A stretch of 64,000 nt of DNA from Notospermus geniculatus (Eukaryota; Nemertea; Pilidiophora; Heteronemertea; Lineidae): positions 278,889 to 342,888 of the forward strand of contig NMRB01000508.1 of assembly GCA_002633025.1 (NCBI GenBank), written 5' to 3'. The first letter of the stretch is position 1, and each line of letters opens with the position of its first letter. Under the pieces are notes generated by a model that worked only from the letters and a program-made list of their open reading frames with translations, had not been told where the DNA came from and made no database searches. This document shows positions 35,917-46,585 of this stretch, in pieces. Both the position numbers and the translations under genes were made by a program.

Positions 35917-36066
35917 ACCACCCTGTTCAAAATTCAGAGGTCATTTTACCACCCTGTTCAATATCAATATTCAAATTTTTACCACCCTGTTCAATATCAA
36001 TATTCAAATTTTTACCACCCTGTTCAATATCAATATTCAAATTTTTACCACCCTGTTCAAAAATGT
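35917..36066. repeat. 33-bp tandem repeat, ~4 units
   Basis: The unit starts ACCACCCTGTTCAATATCAA with period 33 (starts at 35948, 35981, 36014, 36047). Confidence 0.95.
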
Positions 36067-38672
36067 AATGCATTTTCTACATTGTATATGTATATTACAC
36101 CACTGATTGAATTTCACTCCCACCCTGTTTGAAAATCCAGGGCCTTTAAAAATCCTAGGAAAATGCAGTCATCCCACCCTGTTTGGAAAAATTTCTGCCT
36201 ACAACACTGCCAAGCAGGCGACCATGCAGATGAGCAAATGGGGGGGGGGGGTATTTTTATGAATTCTCCATGAAATTGACAAGAAATGACATGTGCCAAA
36301 ATGGTGTCATATTTCAGAATGTTTTCAGTCCCTTCACCTCACAGGTTTATCTGGTTTTCAGAAAGAATTCTGGAATAAGCAATTTTGTGTTGAGAAGGAC
36401 AGAGGGATGATCCTGAAATCTTGACAATCCCATATTCAATGCAGGCCCTTGACCTAAATTATGGCCACATTTTTCAAACACCGCATCATTTTTCATTTTT
36501 CACATCAGCACAATTTTTACTACACCCACTACTTTCCGCAACACAACACATAGACAAGAATAAAAATGTACATATTTACACCATTCATTGCAGTAGGTTT
36601 ATATACCCAGCCCTCACAATGTCAATAAATAGTCATTGATCTCGCTTCTTTTCCCAATAAAAGCAGTGGATGGCTATTTTTAACTGTGCAATGCTACAAT
36701 TCATTAGCTTATTTGAAATCAATGTTGGGTCATGCTTCAGGCTTCGGGGCTTTCATTAAAATGCACTAATCGTTGTTGGCCTAAATTCAGCAATTTAAAC
36801 AATAAATAAAGCTGATGTTGAAATATGAGTGTTTATGTTCCTTCAGTTGCTGTCCTCATCAGGCCACAGTTCACCAAGTGCTCACTGTGTAAAAAGCGGA
36901 TACTTTGTATAGCACGAAATTGTATGCAGTAACAGCAACAAAGGCGTGGAAATAATCGATATAAAGACCTTGGATACATTATTTCACGTTACAAGGGTAT
37001 ACATGCAGGGGTATGTGGGATGCAGGGGGATTAGGGGGGTTAGGAGAGGAAAAAATAGCCAAGCGAGGTCACCAAATTCTAAGTTGGGTCAAGGCAGGAA
37101 CAAAGATGGCCGCCACAGTTCTTTCAAATTGCATTTTGCCAAAAATAGGGTGCTATTTATGGATCTCCTAGCTGCCGTGTGGGCAGAAATAGGTTAAAAA
37201 TAGGGTTAGGGATATCTGGCCTGGTGGGGACATCAGTTGTCAGGGGGGTAGAGGGGTTAGTTTGACCGGGAGCACCGGGATAACGGGACGAACTGTCAAA
37301 ATCTGAGAAGTGTTACTCACCGAGAGAAAAACTGTGTGATCAGAGCGAAATCCCTGACTTAATCCGTGAATTTCAGCACAATAATCGCACAAGCAAAGAT
37401 AAAATCTAGTCCTTATATCCACGAGATATTGAACTTTTATCCTGCCTTAAAATGCATTTGCAAAGGACAGGAGAAATGCCCTTACGAACGCAAATTATCG
37501 CACACACGTGTGAAAACTACGCGTATTCTCTGGCAATGTTGTTCATTCTAAATAAGGTCATCTACGTCACAGACGGCAGCGCCACCTTAGAATAAGCACT
37601 TGAATAAAATCAGGTCAAGGCCTCGCCCAATAAATGGGGTTGGCATACATTGTATTCTATTGCAAAAGCTAGTTCCACTAGGAAACTTCTATTGGTAATG
37701 TTTAATGAAGAAGAAGGGGAATTTGAATGAAAATATCGTTTTGCGATCCACCATCTACGTTTGGCAACTTTTGGTACTAAAAAACACGAAATAATAACGG
37801 GTTTCTAAGGTACTAAAACATTGTGAACAGCACGCGGTGCGAGATTTTCCCGCCAAAATATTTCAACTCCCGATACGAACAAATCCGCGACTCTTGTGCC
37901 GTCCGGGGAGCAGGGGGTAGCTAGCATGGGGGAGCTGGAGGGGTAAATGTCCGCAACGTCACCGAAGATAGGCCTATACAGTCCCCATCGGCGCCCAATG
38001 CCCCCAAAGCAAAAGCTGGTGGAACGTAAAAGCCATCCCTCAAACAAACGGATAACTGGGGACATTCTCAGCTGTAAAGTGTAGTGGGTTGGCCTGTTTA
38101 TCGACAAAGGCCAGGCGGGTGCGATCGATGCAGGCCGAAATCCGTCAATCATGTCAATTGGGTAGGCCTACCGCCCGGTGTAATGTTTTTTAGTGTTCCC
38201 CATCTGTGAGTGCTCTCTTCCTATTGTCTGACGGAATAAGCTGCGACTCTTGACAATAGGGCACACACAGAGAAAGTACCGATCTATCTGCCTGTGTTTC
38301 CAACCTGTTTCTATTTTTACCAGGAAAGGTCGGACAAATATTATATAACAACAAGGCTTTACTGAGTGACCACAAAAAAAACGGGGAGACAGGGCAAAAG
38401 CATGGGGTCGGACAAATTGACAAGTCATGAAGTCCGACGTCATCGGATGAGATTCATTCGACAGTGTCGAGTGCATGCAGCCGTCACCTAGAGATGACTG
38501 ATATCGATCTAAAATTGACCTATTTTCAATAAAAGCTCCATGGTCTAACACAAAGTATAGGCATAGACCGATGCTGCTTATATTCATGCATGGGGAAACG
38601 TAGCAGATGGAACGAATATGACCCGGCCAAACGGCTTTGAAACACCTTGACCATAGACTCGGAAACGCGGAC
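36067..38672. other. Intergenic upstream of ETNK
   Basis: No conserved coding sequence found. Contains a G run (36240-36250), AT-rich sequence to 36950, a stretch with repeated GGGGTTAG words (37010-37260), and a moderately GC-rich 800 bases before the ETNK start where a promoter would be expected, though no TATA or initiator can be assigned. The long minus-strand frame at 38168-38710 overlaps ETNK exon 1 antisense and looks fortuitous. Confidence 0.6.
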
Positions 38673-38813
38673 ATGGCTGCCCCACCACGTGGAGAGAAAA
38701 GGGGATTCAAAGCTCTGAATATCAGGATTGAAGAAGGAGGGTTCGAACATGGTGTGAGGGAAATTGTCGGGATAGTCCGGCCAGAATGGCAGTCATCAGA
38801 TGTAACACTTCAG
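38673..38813 (+). CDS. ETNK: ETNK exon 1
   Basis: It encodes 47 residues beginning MAAPPRGEK, with IVRPEWQSSDVTLQ at the end, where the family has a 'VRPxW' segment just before the glycine-rich loop. It ends in phase 0 at a strong donor, CAG|GTAAGC. Confidence 0.85.
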
Positions 38814-41800
38814 GTAAGCCACGCAGGGCTGGCAACAGGCCCTATAGTGGGCTTATAAGGAGTAGGCCTATCTTCGTTCCAGTTGGTCCTTCGCGGAGTC
38901 CGATATGGGACCGTGACGTCATGTTCAGCTTGCCTCGATCACCTCGTTGGGAGAGTGTCACAGTCAGCATGTCACATCTAGCCTATAATCGCATAGAACA
39001 TGTAGAAGATGCACCATACGCAACATATTGAAGATATGGATAGGCCTAATCAATGCTTGCTGATAAAACTAACATCTCTATCCACACCGAATATTACGGA
39101 TCCCACGGTGCCTCACATTACATTTACATTGTAATTGTCTCCAGTCCTATTGCATTGTGGGTGTGGTACCAGGCCTGCTTTTCATTGGCGCGTTTCCGCG
39201 CGCGGAAACGTTGTTTGTTTCCGCGCCGTGACCAACGAAGCGGAAACAAACAATGCGTTCGAGCGTTTCCGCGCACGGAAACGCGCCAATGGAAAGCAGG
39301 CCTTAGATCAAAATCATAGTGTAGGGTCAAAGTAAGGCCCATACGACGAACATTGGTCCAATGTTGCAGGTTGTGGTACTGTTGATAGATTAGGAGCGGC
39401 AAGTTCTCACTATCAGCCTCTCTAATACCTTTTTTCTTTCAGAATCTAACTGACGGTGTCCTGAACAAAGTGTGTGTCGCCAGTAACACCCCCATCCCTG
39501 ACGAAACCTCCATCGTAATTCGAGTGCTCTCAAACACCATAAAGAGCACGATATTTGACCGAGAGAGGGAGCGAGTCTGCGTCCGTCTGCTCAACGACCT
39601 CGGACTGTCCTCTCCACTGCTTGGTGAATTCAAGAATGGCATGTGTTTAGGGTACCTTCAAGGTGAAACGTTCCCTCGGAACTTAGAGGGGTCACATATT
39701 GTTTATCACAAGAAGAGGAAGATTGGCTGGTAAGGGTCTGATTTATGCCCACCAGGAGCGCATCCTTCCGAAACAAATGTAGGAATGTTCCGATGCGTCT
39801 TGACAACAACGGCCTCCTCCCATCTAGCGGTACCAAAATACTTTTAGGTCGGCCTACTTTGTCATCGTCACCAAGGACAGAGGCTTCTCCTGCACGATTT
39901 TGCCCAGAGATAGGCCTATGTCACAGTGGGCAATGATGTAGGGACCAAGTACTGAGATCCTGACACCCTGTTGACGCTTTTGACCGTTGATTCACCTTCG
40001 TCACCTGAGCGCAGTTCTGGAATGCCCCCGAAACGCCAATGCGAACGTCTAACCTTTTGTTCGGTGCTCTCTTCGTGGCATCGAACAATGGGATTGGCGT
40101 CCGCATTGGCGTTTCGGGGGCTTTGCGAAAACTCCCTACTTCCAAATGCGCGAAAAGTCCTATCTCCACTGAGATCGTGACAAATCCGGTTTTCAGATGC
40201 CGTATTTTCAGGGCAGTCGCAAGGGAACTTGCGCATTACCACAGCAGGGAATCAAAACAACGAGCAATCTCATTCGGTGTTCCTCAAGAACCGAAAGAAT
40301 TGCATCTTCTCCGAGCTCTGCTGGACGAACTCCCTAGGCGGAGTGACTTCACGGATAAGGCTGCCGCTGACAGGTAGGCAGGTAGATCGACTTCGTCAAT
40401 CATCAAAAAGTTCGACGCCTTAGTTGAAGAAAAAACTCAATCCTCTGAACTATGTCTCTTTTGATTGAGGACAGATTGGTGCATGCGTTTTGCAGGAAGG
40501 AATTAGGCCTAAACTTGGAAGTAGATTGTGATTTTAGAAAGAGGAGGAAGCGTCCGTTTGACCAAAAGCACATTCTAGGCGTTGACACTAAATATATTAT
40601 ATAAACAAGCTTAACCCTTTTTTGGTCAGATATTTCGCGGTGATTCCTGGACGGGATGTCCTGGCAGCCGAAGTTGACGTGCTGGAGAAACTTGTGAGTG
40701 AATTGCAACCAGATGTTGTCTTCTCGCACGGGGATGTAATACCGCCAAATGTGGTCTACGACGAGAAAAATGGTAAGGGAAATTTATGTGAACGTTGCAG
40801 TGGCGTTAGTTATTGGTGCCGTCGATGCTAAACGGTCACCTCCACCCAAGCCATCTTTGCGGCTAAACCAACAAGTCAGAGGAAAACTGGTGTTTCACAA
40901 AGAACAGCTCACGTAGCCTACTCCATATTTGACCCAATCGAACCGGAGGACAGTGGACCTCCGGTTCACCAACTGTCTCGAAATGACTGACCCGTTGATT
41001 CATTTTCAGACAAAGCCACCTTTGTTGATTATGAGTTTGCCGGATTCAACTATCGACCTGTTGATTTGGTCAACTTCTTCTCTGGAGCTGCCGGTCAGTA
41101 CCAAACAATTATGAAGATGATAGTATTATCATAGTCTCACGCAGCCAGTAGTGTTTTGTTCCGCAGTAGGCAGTACTGCTTATCGGATCTCCAGATTCGA
41201 AACAGCGGCTGGATGATCGAGACTAGTATTATTGGCCATTCAAGATGGCCGGCATGGCAGACATTTTGTATTGTGTGAACTTGTTTCAGACGCCGATTCG
41301 TCCTGCCCTTTTTTATTAGGCCTAATACAGAATGACGAATTCACGGATGGCTAAAAAAAGACAGACGGACAGCTGAAGTTTTAAGCAAACAATGAACACA
41401 GTAGGCCTAGGCCTTTGAATCAGAATTTCCCTTGGAATTTCAGCCGTTGAACCCGACCCAGCCCCCTACTACATGGACAGCGAATATAAGCGCCGCTTTA
41501 TAAGTGAATATCTCAAGGAACTGTGGAAACTGGAGGAGAGAGGGGTACCAACGGATGATGATGTGGCCCAACTGGAACATCAGTGTGCGCTGTTCATGTT
41601 GGTGCGTAACAAGAAGCGTTTAGGATGGGAAGCCACCAGAGAAGGAATTCCGGTGTGGGGGTGGGGATGGGGGTGCCCCATTCTTGTTCATGAATGAGAA
41701 CCTTCGAACTTGCAAATGAATTGGTAGTTTTTCTGTGAGGGACATTTAGGTGTCACTCTCCATGCTAATGTACACGAAACAACTTCAGGTATACAACAAC

Positions 41801-42261
41801 ATCCAACTTTGATGTCAGTCGGATTATAATGTTGTATCTTGTAGATTCTGCTTTTATCGAACTGCCACTGTTTTCAATTTGATTTCCAGCTGGTGGAGCT
41901 GAGGTATGTTTTGTTCCCTGCCATGTTATGTAGGCGTACCACCCACGCCGCCCACAGGAACGAATTTGATTTTATCGGGTGAGTGCCGTTCGATAAACTG
42001 GTGTGTCAGGCGCGATTATCACATGGATAAATGTCCCAATAACAATGGCTATAAATCATTGTTCTTGAGGTAGCAGTCGACTTGTGATCATTACTGTGTT
42101 CACAGCAACATTACTGCTGTTCAGAATATTCCCCTGACGTGGTGATGATACATATGACCAGAACTGTAATACCCTGCGTCTCTTTCAGCCTGACCATAGG
42201 ACGCTACAACCACTACAAGAAGATGCGAAAAGACCATCCAGGGAGGACATCTCCTGATTAA
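38673..42261 (+). CDS. ETNK: Ethanolamine kinase (ETNK-like), complete, 8 exons
   Basis: The product would phosphorylate ethanolamine with ATP in the cytosol, the first step of the CDP-ethanolamine route to phosphatidylethanolamine; this function is inferred from the family. Eight exons with GT-AG borders join in one frame: 38673-38813, 39443-39690 or 39729, 40197 or 40212-40373, 40630-40772, 41010-41093, 41444-41601, 41890-41978 and 42189-42261. Either choice at the exon 2/3 junction gives a product of about 370-378 residues, close to vertebrate ETNK2. Visible family features are NLTDGVLNK (glycine-loop region), NGMCLGYLQGE, RIFRAVARELA, the catalytic HGDVIPPNVVYDE, and DYEFAGFNYRPVD. The start ATG at 38673 is in a good context (gacATGg); an in-frame ATG 36 bases upstream is possible. 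The segment encoded by exon 7 is poorly conserved. Choline kinase is the alternative, but the exon 1-3 motifs fit ethanolamine kinase better. Confidence 0.88.
39170..39303. mobile_element. Fold-back MITE in ETNK intron 1
   Basis: AGGCCTGCTTTTCATTGGCG and CGCCAATGGAAAGCAGGCCT ends, with GC-rich arms GTTTCCGCGC and an inner GGAAACAAACAA/TTGTTTGTTTCC pair. Confidence 0.9.
39443..39729 (+). CDS. ETNK: ETNK exon 2 (3' end uncertain: 39690 or 39729)
   Basis: The acceptor is TTTCTTTCAG. The exon encodes NLTDGVLNKVCVAS, a divergent nucleotide-loop segment, then the E-R-V-C-x-R-L-L region and LGEFKNGMCLGYLQGE. The strong donor CTG|GTAAGG at 39729 leaves phase 2. If joined to 40197 this makes an in-frame TGA, but joined to 40212 it makes W. 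The weaker donor GG|GTCACA at 39690 joins cleanly to 40197. Confidence 0.8.
40024..40121. mobile_element. Fold-back MITE in ETNK intron 2
   Basis: GCCCCCGAAACGCCAATGCG and its complement form ~25-bp arms; the inner part contains ACCTTTTGTTCGGTG and CATCGAACAATGGG. Confidence 0.9.
40197..40373 (+). CDS. ETNK: ETNK exon 3 (5' end 40197 or 40212)
   Basis: It encodes CRIFRAVARELAHYHS, matching the R-x-F-R-x-[IV]-A-x-x-[LM]-A-x-x-H helix of ethanolamine kinases. Two acceptors 15 bases apart (TTTTCAG in both) are in the same frame. The exon ends in phase 2 at CAG|GTAGGC. Confidence 0.8.
40630..40772 (+). CDS. ETNK: ETNK exon 4, catalytic loop
   Basis: It carries the Brenner-type catalytic motif HGDVIPPN, with the catalytic Asp and the Mg-binding Asn, followed by VVYDEKNG. 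The acceptor is TTTGGTCAG and the donor ATG|GTAAGG. Phase 2 in and phase 1 out match the neighbouring exons. Confidence 0.92.
41010..41093 (+). CDS. ETNK: ETNK exon 5, metal-binding segment
   Basis: It encodes KATFVDYEFAGFNYRPVDLV, the choline/ethanolamine kinase signature that replaces the protein-kinase DFG. The D of DYE is the expected Mg ligand. The acceptor is CATTTTCAG and the donor GCCG|GTCAGT. Confidence 0.93.
41444..41601 (+). CDS. ETNK: ETNK exon 6
   Basis: It encodes the segment after the metal site: VEPDPAPYYMDSEYKRRF, then SEYLKELWKLEE and DDDVAQLEHQCALFML. These match the Y-P-x-x-x-x-Q-x-x-x-[LF]-x-x-Y-L helix region of the family. It ends in phase 0 at TTG|GTGCGT. Confidence 0.85.
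41890..41978 (+). CDS. ETNK: ETNK exon 7 (divergent)
   Basis: Opening at ATTTCCAG, the frame stays open through 29 codons to the strong donor GG|GTGAGT and ends NEFDFIG, which matches the family's I-E-F-D-F-L-G. The rest (LVELRYVLFPAMLC...) lacks the S-H-x-x-W-G-x-W helix usually found here. Either this paralogue is divergent or the true exon is shorter and another exon is missing. Confidence 0.55.
42189..42261 (+). CDS. ETNK: ETNK exon 8, C-terminus and stop
   Basis: The acceptor is TCTTTCAG. The exon encodes LTIGRYNHYKKMRKDHPG and a short tail ending SPD, then TAA at 42259-42261. This matches the family's final R-[FY]-N-x-Y-x-x-x-K helix. No AATAAA is seen before the gap at 42584. Confidence 0.85.
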
Positions 42262-42383
42262 CGGCTCCATTTTCCCAGCCAATGTCTCACAGTGACATGG
42301 ATCTGTGAATACTTCTGTACTTAGTGAGGAAAGGAACAACCCCCACTGATTTAGGCCACTCGAGACAAGCCCCAAGGTTCCCT

Positions 42384-42583
42384 TGTCCTGATAGACCCCT
42401 AAGGAAGATCCCTGTCCTGATAGACCCCTAAGGAAGATCCCTGCCCTGATAGACCCCTAAGGAAGATCCTTGCCCTGATAGACCGTCAAGGAAGATCCCT
42501 CTGTCCTGATAGACCGCCAAGGAAGATCCGTCCTGATAGACCGCAAAGGAAGATCCCTCTGTCCTGATAGACCGCCAAGGAAG
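42384..42583. repeat. ~30-bp tandem repeat running into gap
   Basis: Units of CCTGATAGACCCCTAAGGAA and GATCCCTGT with drifting CCGCCAAGG variants. The array begins ~120 bases past the ETNK stop. Confidence 0.95.
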
Positions 42584-43230
42584 NNNNNNNNNNNNNNNNN
42601 NNNNNNNNNNNNNNNNNNNNNNNNNNNNNNNNNNNNNNNNNNNNNNNNNNNNNNNNNNNNNNNNNNNNNNNNNNNNNNNNNNNNNNNNNNNNNNNNNNNN
42701 NNNNNNNNNNNNNNNNNNNNNNNNNNNNNNNNNNNNNNNNNNNNNNNNNNNNNNNNNNNNNNNNNNNNNNNNNNNNNNNNNNNNNNNNNNNNNNNNNNNN
42801 NNNNNNNNNNNNNNNNNNNNNNNNNNNNNNNNNNNNNNNNNNNNNNNNNNNNNNNNNNNNNNNNNNNNNNNNNNNNNNNNNNNNNNNNNNNNNNNNNNNN
42901 NNNNNNNNNNNNNNNNNNNNNNNNNNNNNNNNNNNNNNNNNNNNNNNNNNNNNNNNNNNNNNNNNNNNNNNNNNNNNNNNNNNNNNNNNNNNNNNNNNNN
43001 NNNNNNNNNNNNNNNNNNNNNNNNNNNNNNNNNNNNNNNNNNNNNNNNNNNNNNNNNNNNNNNNNNNNNNNNNNNNNNNNNNNNNNNNNNNNNNNNNNNN
43101 NNNNNNNNNNNNNNNNNNNNNNNNNNNNNNNNNNNNNNNNNNNNNNNNNNNNNNNNNNNNNNNNNNNNNNNNNNNNNNNNNNNNNNNNNNNNNNNNNNNN
43201 NNNNNNNNNNNNNNNNNNNNNNNNNNNNNN
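42584..43230. other. Assembly gap (647 N)
   Basis: This run of N begins inside a ~30-bp tandem repeat, so the gap probably marks an unresolved array just downstream of ETNK. Confidence 1.
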
Positions 43231-44237
43231 CAGACAATATTGAAACTGACAAACATTTGGTCTCAACCTGCCAAGGTAATGACATGCAACTGGTTTTGCT
43301 GTGGATGGTCACAAACATGACAAATACATGTACGAAGTAAATTTGTCTTTTTTTATAAATAAATTTATTTACATCTCGCATGACAAACCAACCAATCTCA
43401 AATTATTGACATGGCTCTTCCTTGATGACAAAAATATCCCCAAATTTATGTACAAGATTAAACCATCTCACCCTCAGTTGATAGTGCGTCAAAATACATT
43501 TTGGTATGTAACAAGTACACACATGACTATAATGGAGACCTACCAACTTAGTAGAGACAGTGTTCAGAGATATGCACACACCATTATTATACTGGTGTGG
43601 CAGGAATGGTTGTCCCCTGGAACAATAGTCTACTGACTACTGTACGGACACCTAAAGTCATATGTTTCTTGTAATGTATTTGATCATTTACAACAGTCCT
43701 TTATTATACAAACCTTTCATACTGGGGATATTTATTCCAAGGACAACCATTCCGTTCACACTGGTCAACTTCTTCCAGGTTTGTTGGGCAGTTGGCAAAA
43801 TGAATCATCCTATTCGATTCAGATCCTTCCCATTAAAATGGAGTTAGTCTGTATATTACATGGTTCCTGGTGCTTTTCAGTCTGCAAATTCAAGTCTTTT
43901 TTTTTAAAGACTTGAAAGGCCAAAATCAAGGTCAACGTTTTGTGAATGAATGGAAGAAACACAAACTTTCACACATGAAGAAAACATGTAGGCCTACTTT
44001 CCATGAGCCTATAGCAAACACTTCAAGGTTGTGCTCAGTCAACTGGTAAATACTGTGGTTTGTGGTTTAATCATTGTATTCACTTTGTGATGACTGTTCC
44101 ACAGGCCTGGCACTTTGCCCATGTTGAAATTAGGGTGAATCATAATTTAGATGCATTGAATTTGTTTCTGAGCAAATTAAACAAGTCTATTCAAGTACAA
44201 GTCAAGGCAACAATCTACGAGTAAATTTTACAGTGCT

Positions 44238-44337
44238 GGGACCATATTCATAAAACTACTTAGTCTAAGTGTGGCACTTATCCTTTGTTCAACACAAAAG
44301 GTAAGTATCACTTAAGTATGTTTATGAATATGGACCC
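44238..44337. mobile_element. Fold-back MITE GGGACCATATTCATAAA, copy 1
   Basis: GGGACCATATTCATAAA and TTTATGAATATGGACCC ends with AAGTGTGGCACTTATCC/AAGTATCACTT inner arms. Confidence 0.88.
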
Positions 44338-44372
44338 TGGTCTGCAATGGTAAAATGCAGGTGGGAGAATGA

Positions 44373-44552
44373 TTGGTTAAAGCAACAGCCATTGTCTACA
44401 CTGCATTGTACTTGGTAGCATACAATCAAGCTGTTACCTCAATTGAGCTTGAGGACTCAAAGAGAGCCATCAACTGGTTCCTCCTGAACACCCTGATTGT
44501 ATCACCTGGTCCCAAGGACAAGAGCAGAAACCACCAAGATACCATCCTGAAG
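44373..44552 (+). CDS. Weak candidate exon between two fold-back elements
   Basis: The frame ATAIVYTALYLVAYNQAVTS, then IELEDSKRAINWFLLNTLIV and SPGPKDKSRNHQDTILK, is protein-like and ends at a possible donor AAG|GTATTA. A stop lies just upstream and no good acceptor is seen, so this may be a decayed exon or part of a mobile element. I do not recognise the family. Confidence 0.25.
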
Positions 44553-44560
44553 GTATTATC

Positions 44561-44685
44561 CAGAGCCGATATTCATTAACCTACTTAAGTCTAAGTGTGA
44601 TACTTATCCTTTGTTGAACACAAAAGATAAGTATCACACTTTGACTTACCGGTAAGTATACATGTATTTATGAATATGGACCCTG
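44561..44685. mobile_element. Fold-back MITE, copy 2
   Basis: Same family: left CCGATATTCATTAACC is degenerate, right TTTATGAATATGGACCC intact, with GATACTTATCCTTTGTT inner arms. Confidence 0.82.
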
Positions 44686-45171
44686 GACTCGAAATAACCC
44701 CTGAAAAGTGTCTTTTTACCCCCAAAACAAAGAAAGAACCTTGCAATTTGGAAATCTGGTTCACCAATACATTGAGGACCCTTGAAAATGATGATGGACC
44801 CCTAAAACCCCAATTTTTGAGGAGTCCACTGAGAGCCCTGATCAGCACTTGCTCTCACAGTCCACTACCCAAGAGCTCAGAGTTGGGGGATTAACACCCT
44901 ATTTACACCCTAGATGAAGAAGGAGTGAGCATAACTGATTATATCACAAAGTTTTATGAACGACTTTGGTGGAGGTCAGAAAACTAAGATCACAGAACAC
45001 ATCATCTGAAAAGTTCCGCCAATTTTCTAAATTATACTCTGAATGAGTCATTCAGTTTTTTCCATAGAGCTAATTACGTGGCTTTCGACCCGCAGCTCTC
45101 GTTCCAATACTGAAAAGGAAAAAAAATTCTGTGAGTATTTATTCAATACCATCTCTGGGAACATGACTAGG

Positions 45172-45376
45172 TTGGCCTAGCACGTAACCGTGGTAACCCG
45201 ACACGGATGGCCTAGCAAGTAACCGCGGTAACCCGAACACGGATGGCCTAGCAAGTAACCGTGGTAACCCAAACACGGATGGCCTAGCAAGTAACCGTGG
45301 TAACCCAAACACGGATGGCCAGCAAGTAACCATGGTAACCGACCATGGATGGCCTACAAAGTAACCGAGGTAACCA
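45172..45376. repeat. ~36-bp tandem repeat, ~6 units
   Basis: Unit GGCCTAGCAAGTAACCGTGG followed by TAACCCAAACACGGAT. Confidence 0.95.
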
Positions 45377-45797
45377 ACAAGAAGAAATCCAAGGTGTAAA
45401 ATGAAAATACTCCAGGACAAGCTTTACATAGAAATATCCTTATCTGATTAATGCTGCACTATCAGACAAATATTTTCCCCCAAATCGACAAATTTCTAAC
45501 AATGTGAAAGAAGATTTCCTGTCAGCAGACGCGCTGAGATAACAGGGGTTTGTAGCGGTCGCTCCCTTCTCCCGAATTGAACCCCACACAAATCTATGCG
45601 GCAACACAGGAAGTCAGCGCGATCAAACCCCTGATAACCTCAGGATGATGACCACCAGACGTATTCAATAATTCCCTCAAATCATTTTCAAAATGCTCAG
45701 CAGACATGTGTCGAAGTGGCACTGACAACTGCTGGATAGCGGCACTGATAACTGCTATGGATTGCGGGACTTGTTCCACGATCCATAGTTAGACCGT

Positions 45798-46029
45798 TCT
45801 CAAATTGACGTAAACGACAAAGATCTGTGCTCTTCCGCCGAAATCTCAACCACAACCTCGATCTGAACCTGAATGATGTGACGCAGAGAACCGCACGGCA
45901 GTGACTTCGAAGACGTTGCATCAGAGTCGACCATTGCTGAATCATGGATGGCGTCAAGTCAGCCAGTTTCAGATCGAGGTTCTGGTTGAGATTTCGGCGG
46001 AAGTGCGCAGATCTGCAAATTTGAGAATT
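45798..46029. mobile_element. Fold-back element AGATCTGCGCACTTCCG, copy 2
   Basis: Terminal TCTCAAATTG and CAAATTTGAGA enclose arms CTTCCGCCGAAATCTCAACC and complement. The same family as 7961. Confidence 0.85.
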
Positions 46030-46505
46030 GTCTATACATCGGAAAAATGCATATGATACACAACCGTTACAGAAAGTGGCAGAAGACAGTAAGTTTACAG
46101 GAATATACAATTTTTGTTACACAAATTATAGAGTTGGTGCTTCTGAACAAGTGCACCTTGTTTTTATACACACTTTGTACAAACTCACTCACTGAGTACA
46201 CGTGAAAGCAGACGGCAGCTTCCATGTGGTATGTCTTCCATTTGTCAACATCACTGTGTTTCTTGGAGAATTATTTGAAGAAACTTTGTTTCTTTTTACA
46301 AATTTGGAGGATACCCTTCAAATATTTGAGGAAATTTGCGATTTATACACAACATGCCTGAAAATAGCGAATTTCAAAACTGGCTTGCAACAAATACATG
46401 AGCAAAGTAAAGGTTATTGGACTAGCATGAGGAGACCCTCTCCCGCATATGCAAATGAGTAGATTATAGAGAATATCATAGAGTAACAAGCAAAACTCCG
46501 CCCCT

Positions 46506-46585
46506 AAAGGCCCGTTTCCACTATAGCAGTCTCCATCATGGTTTGCAGCGAGTGGCACTGTTTTCACAGGCATTGGGATTACTAA
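46506..46585. mobile_element. GGCCCGTTTCCA MITE fragment
   Basis: AAAGGCCCGTTTCCACTATA and GGTTTGCAGCGAGTGGCAC match the left half of the element at 51430. Confidence 0.7.

Noticed and set aside
37010-37260. Telomere-like TTAGGG/GGGTTAG words
   Set aside because: Only isolated words in G-rich sequence; no tandem TTAGGG array.
38168-38710. 180-residue minus-strand open frame upstream of ETNK
   Set aside because: It runs antisense across ETNK exon 1, shows no recognisable domain, and has no supporting splice structure or codon bias.
42428-43381. Long minus-strand frames reading through the 42584-43230 gap
   Set aside because: They consist mostly of N and of the ~30-bp tandem repeat.
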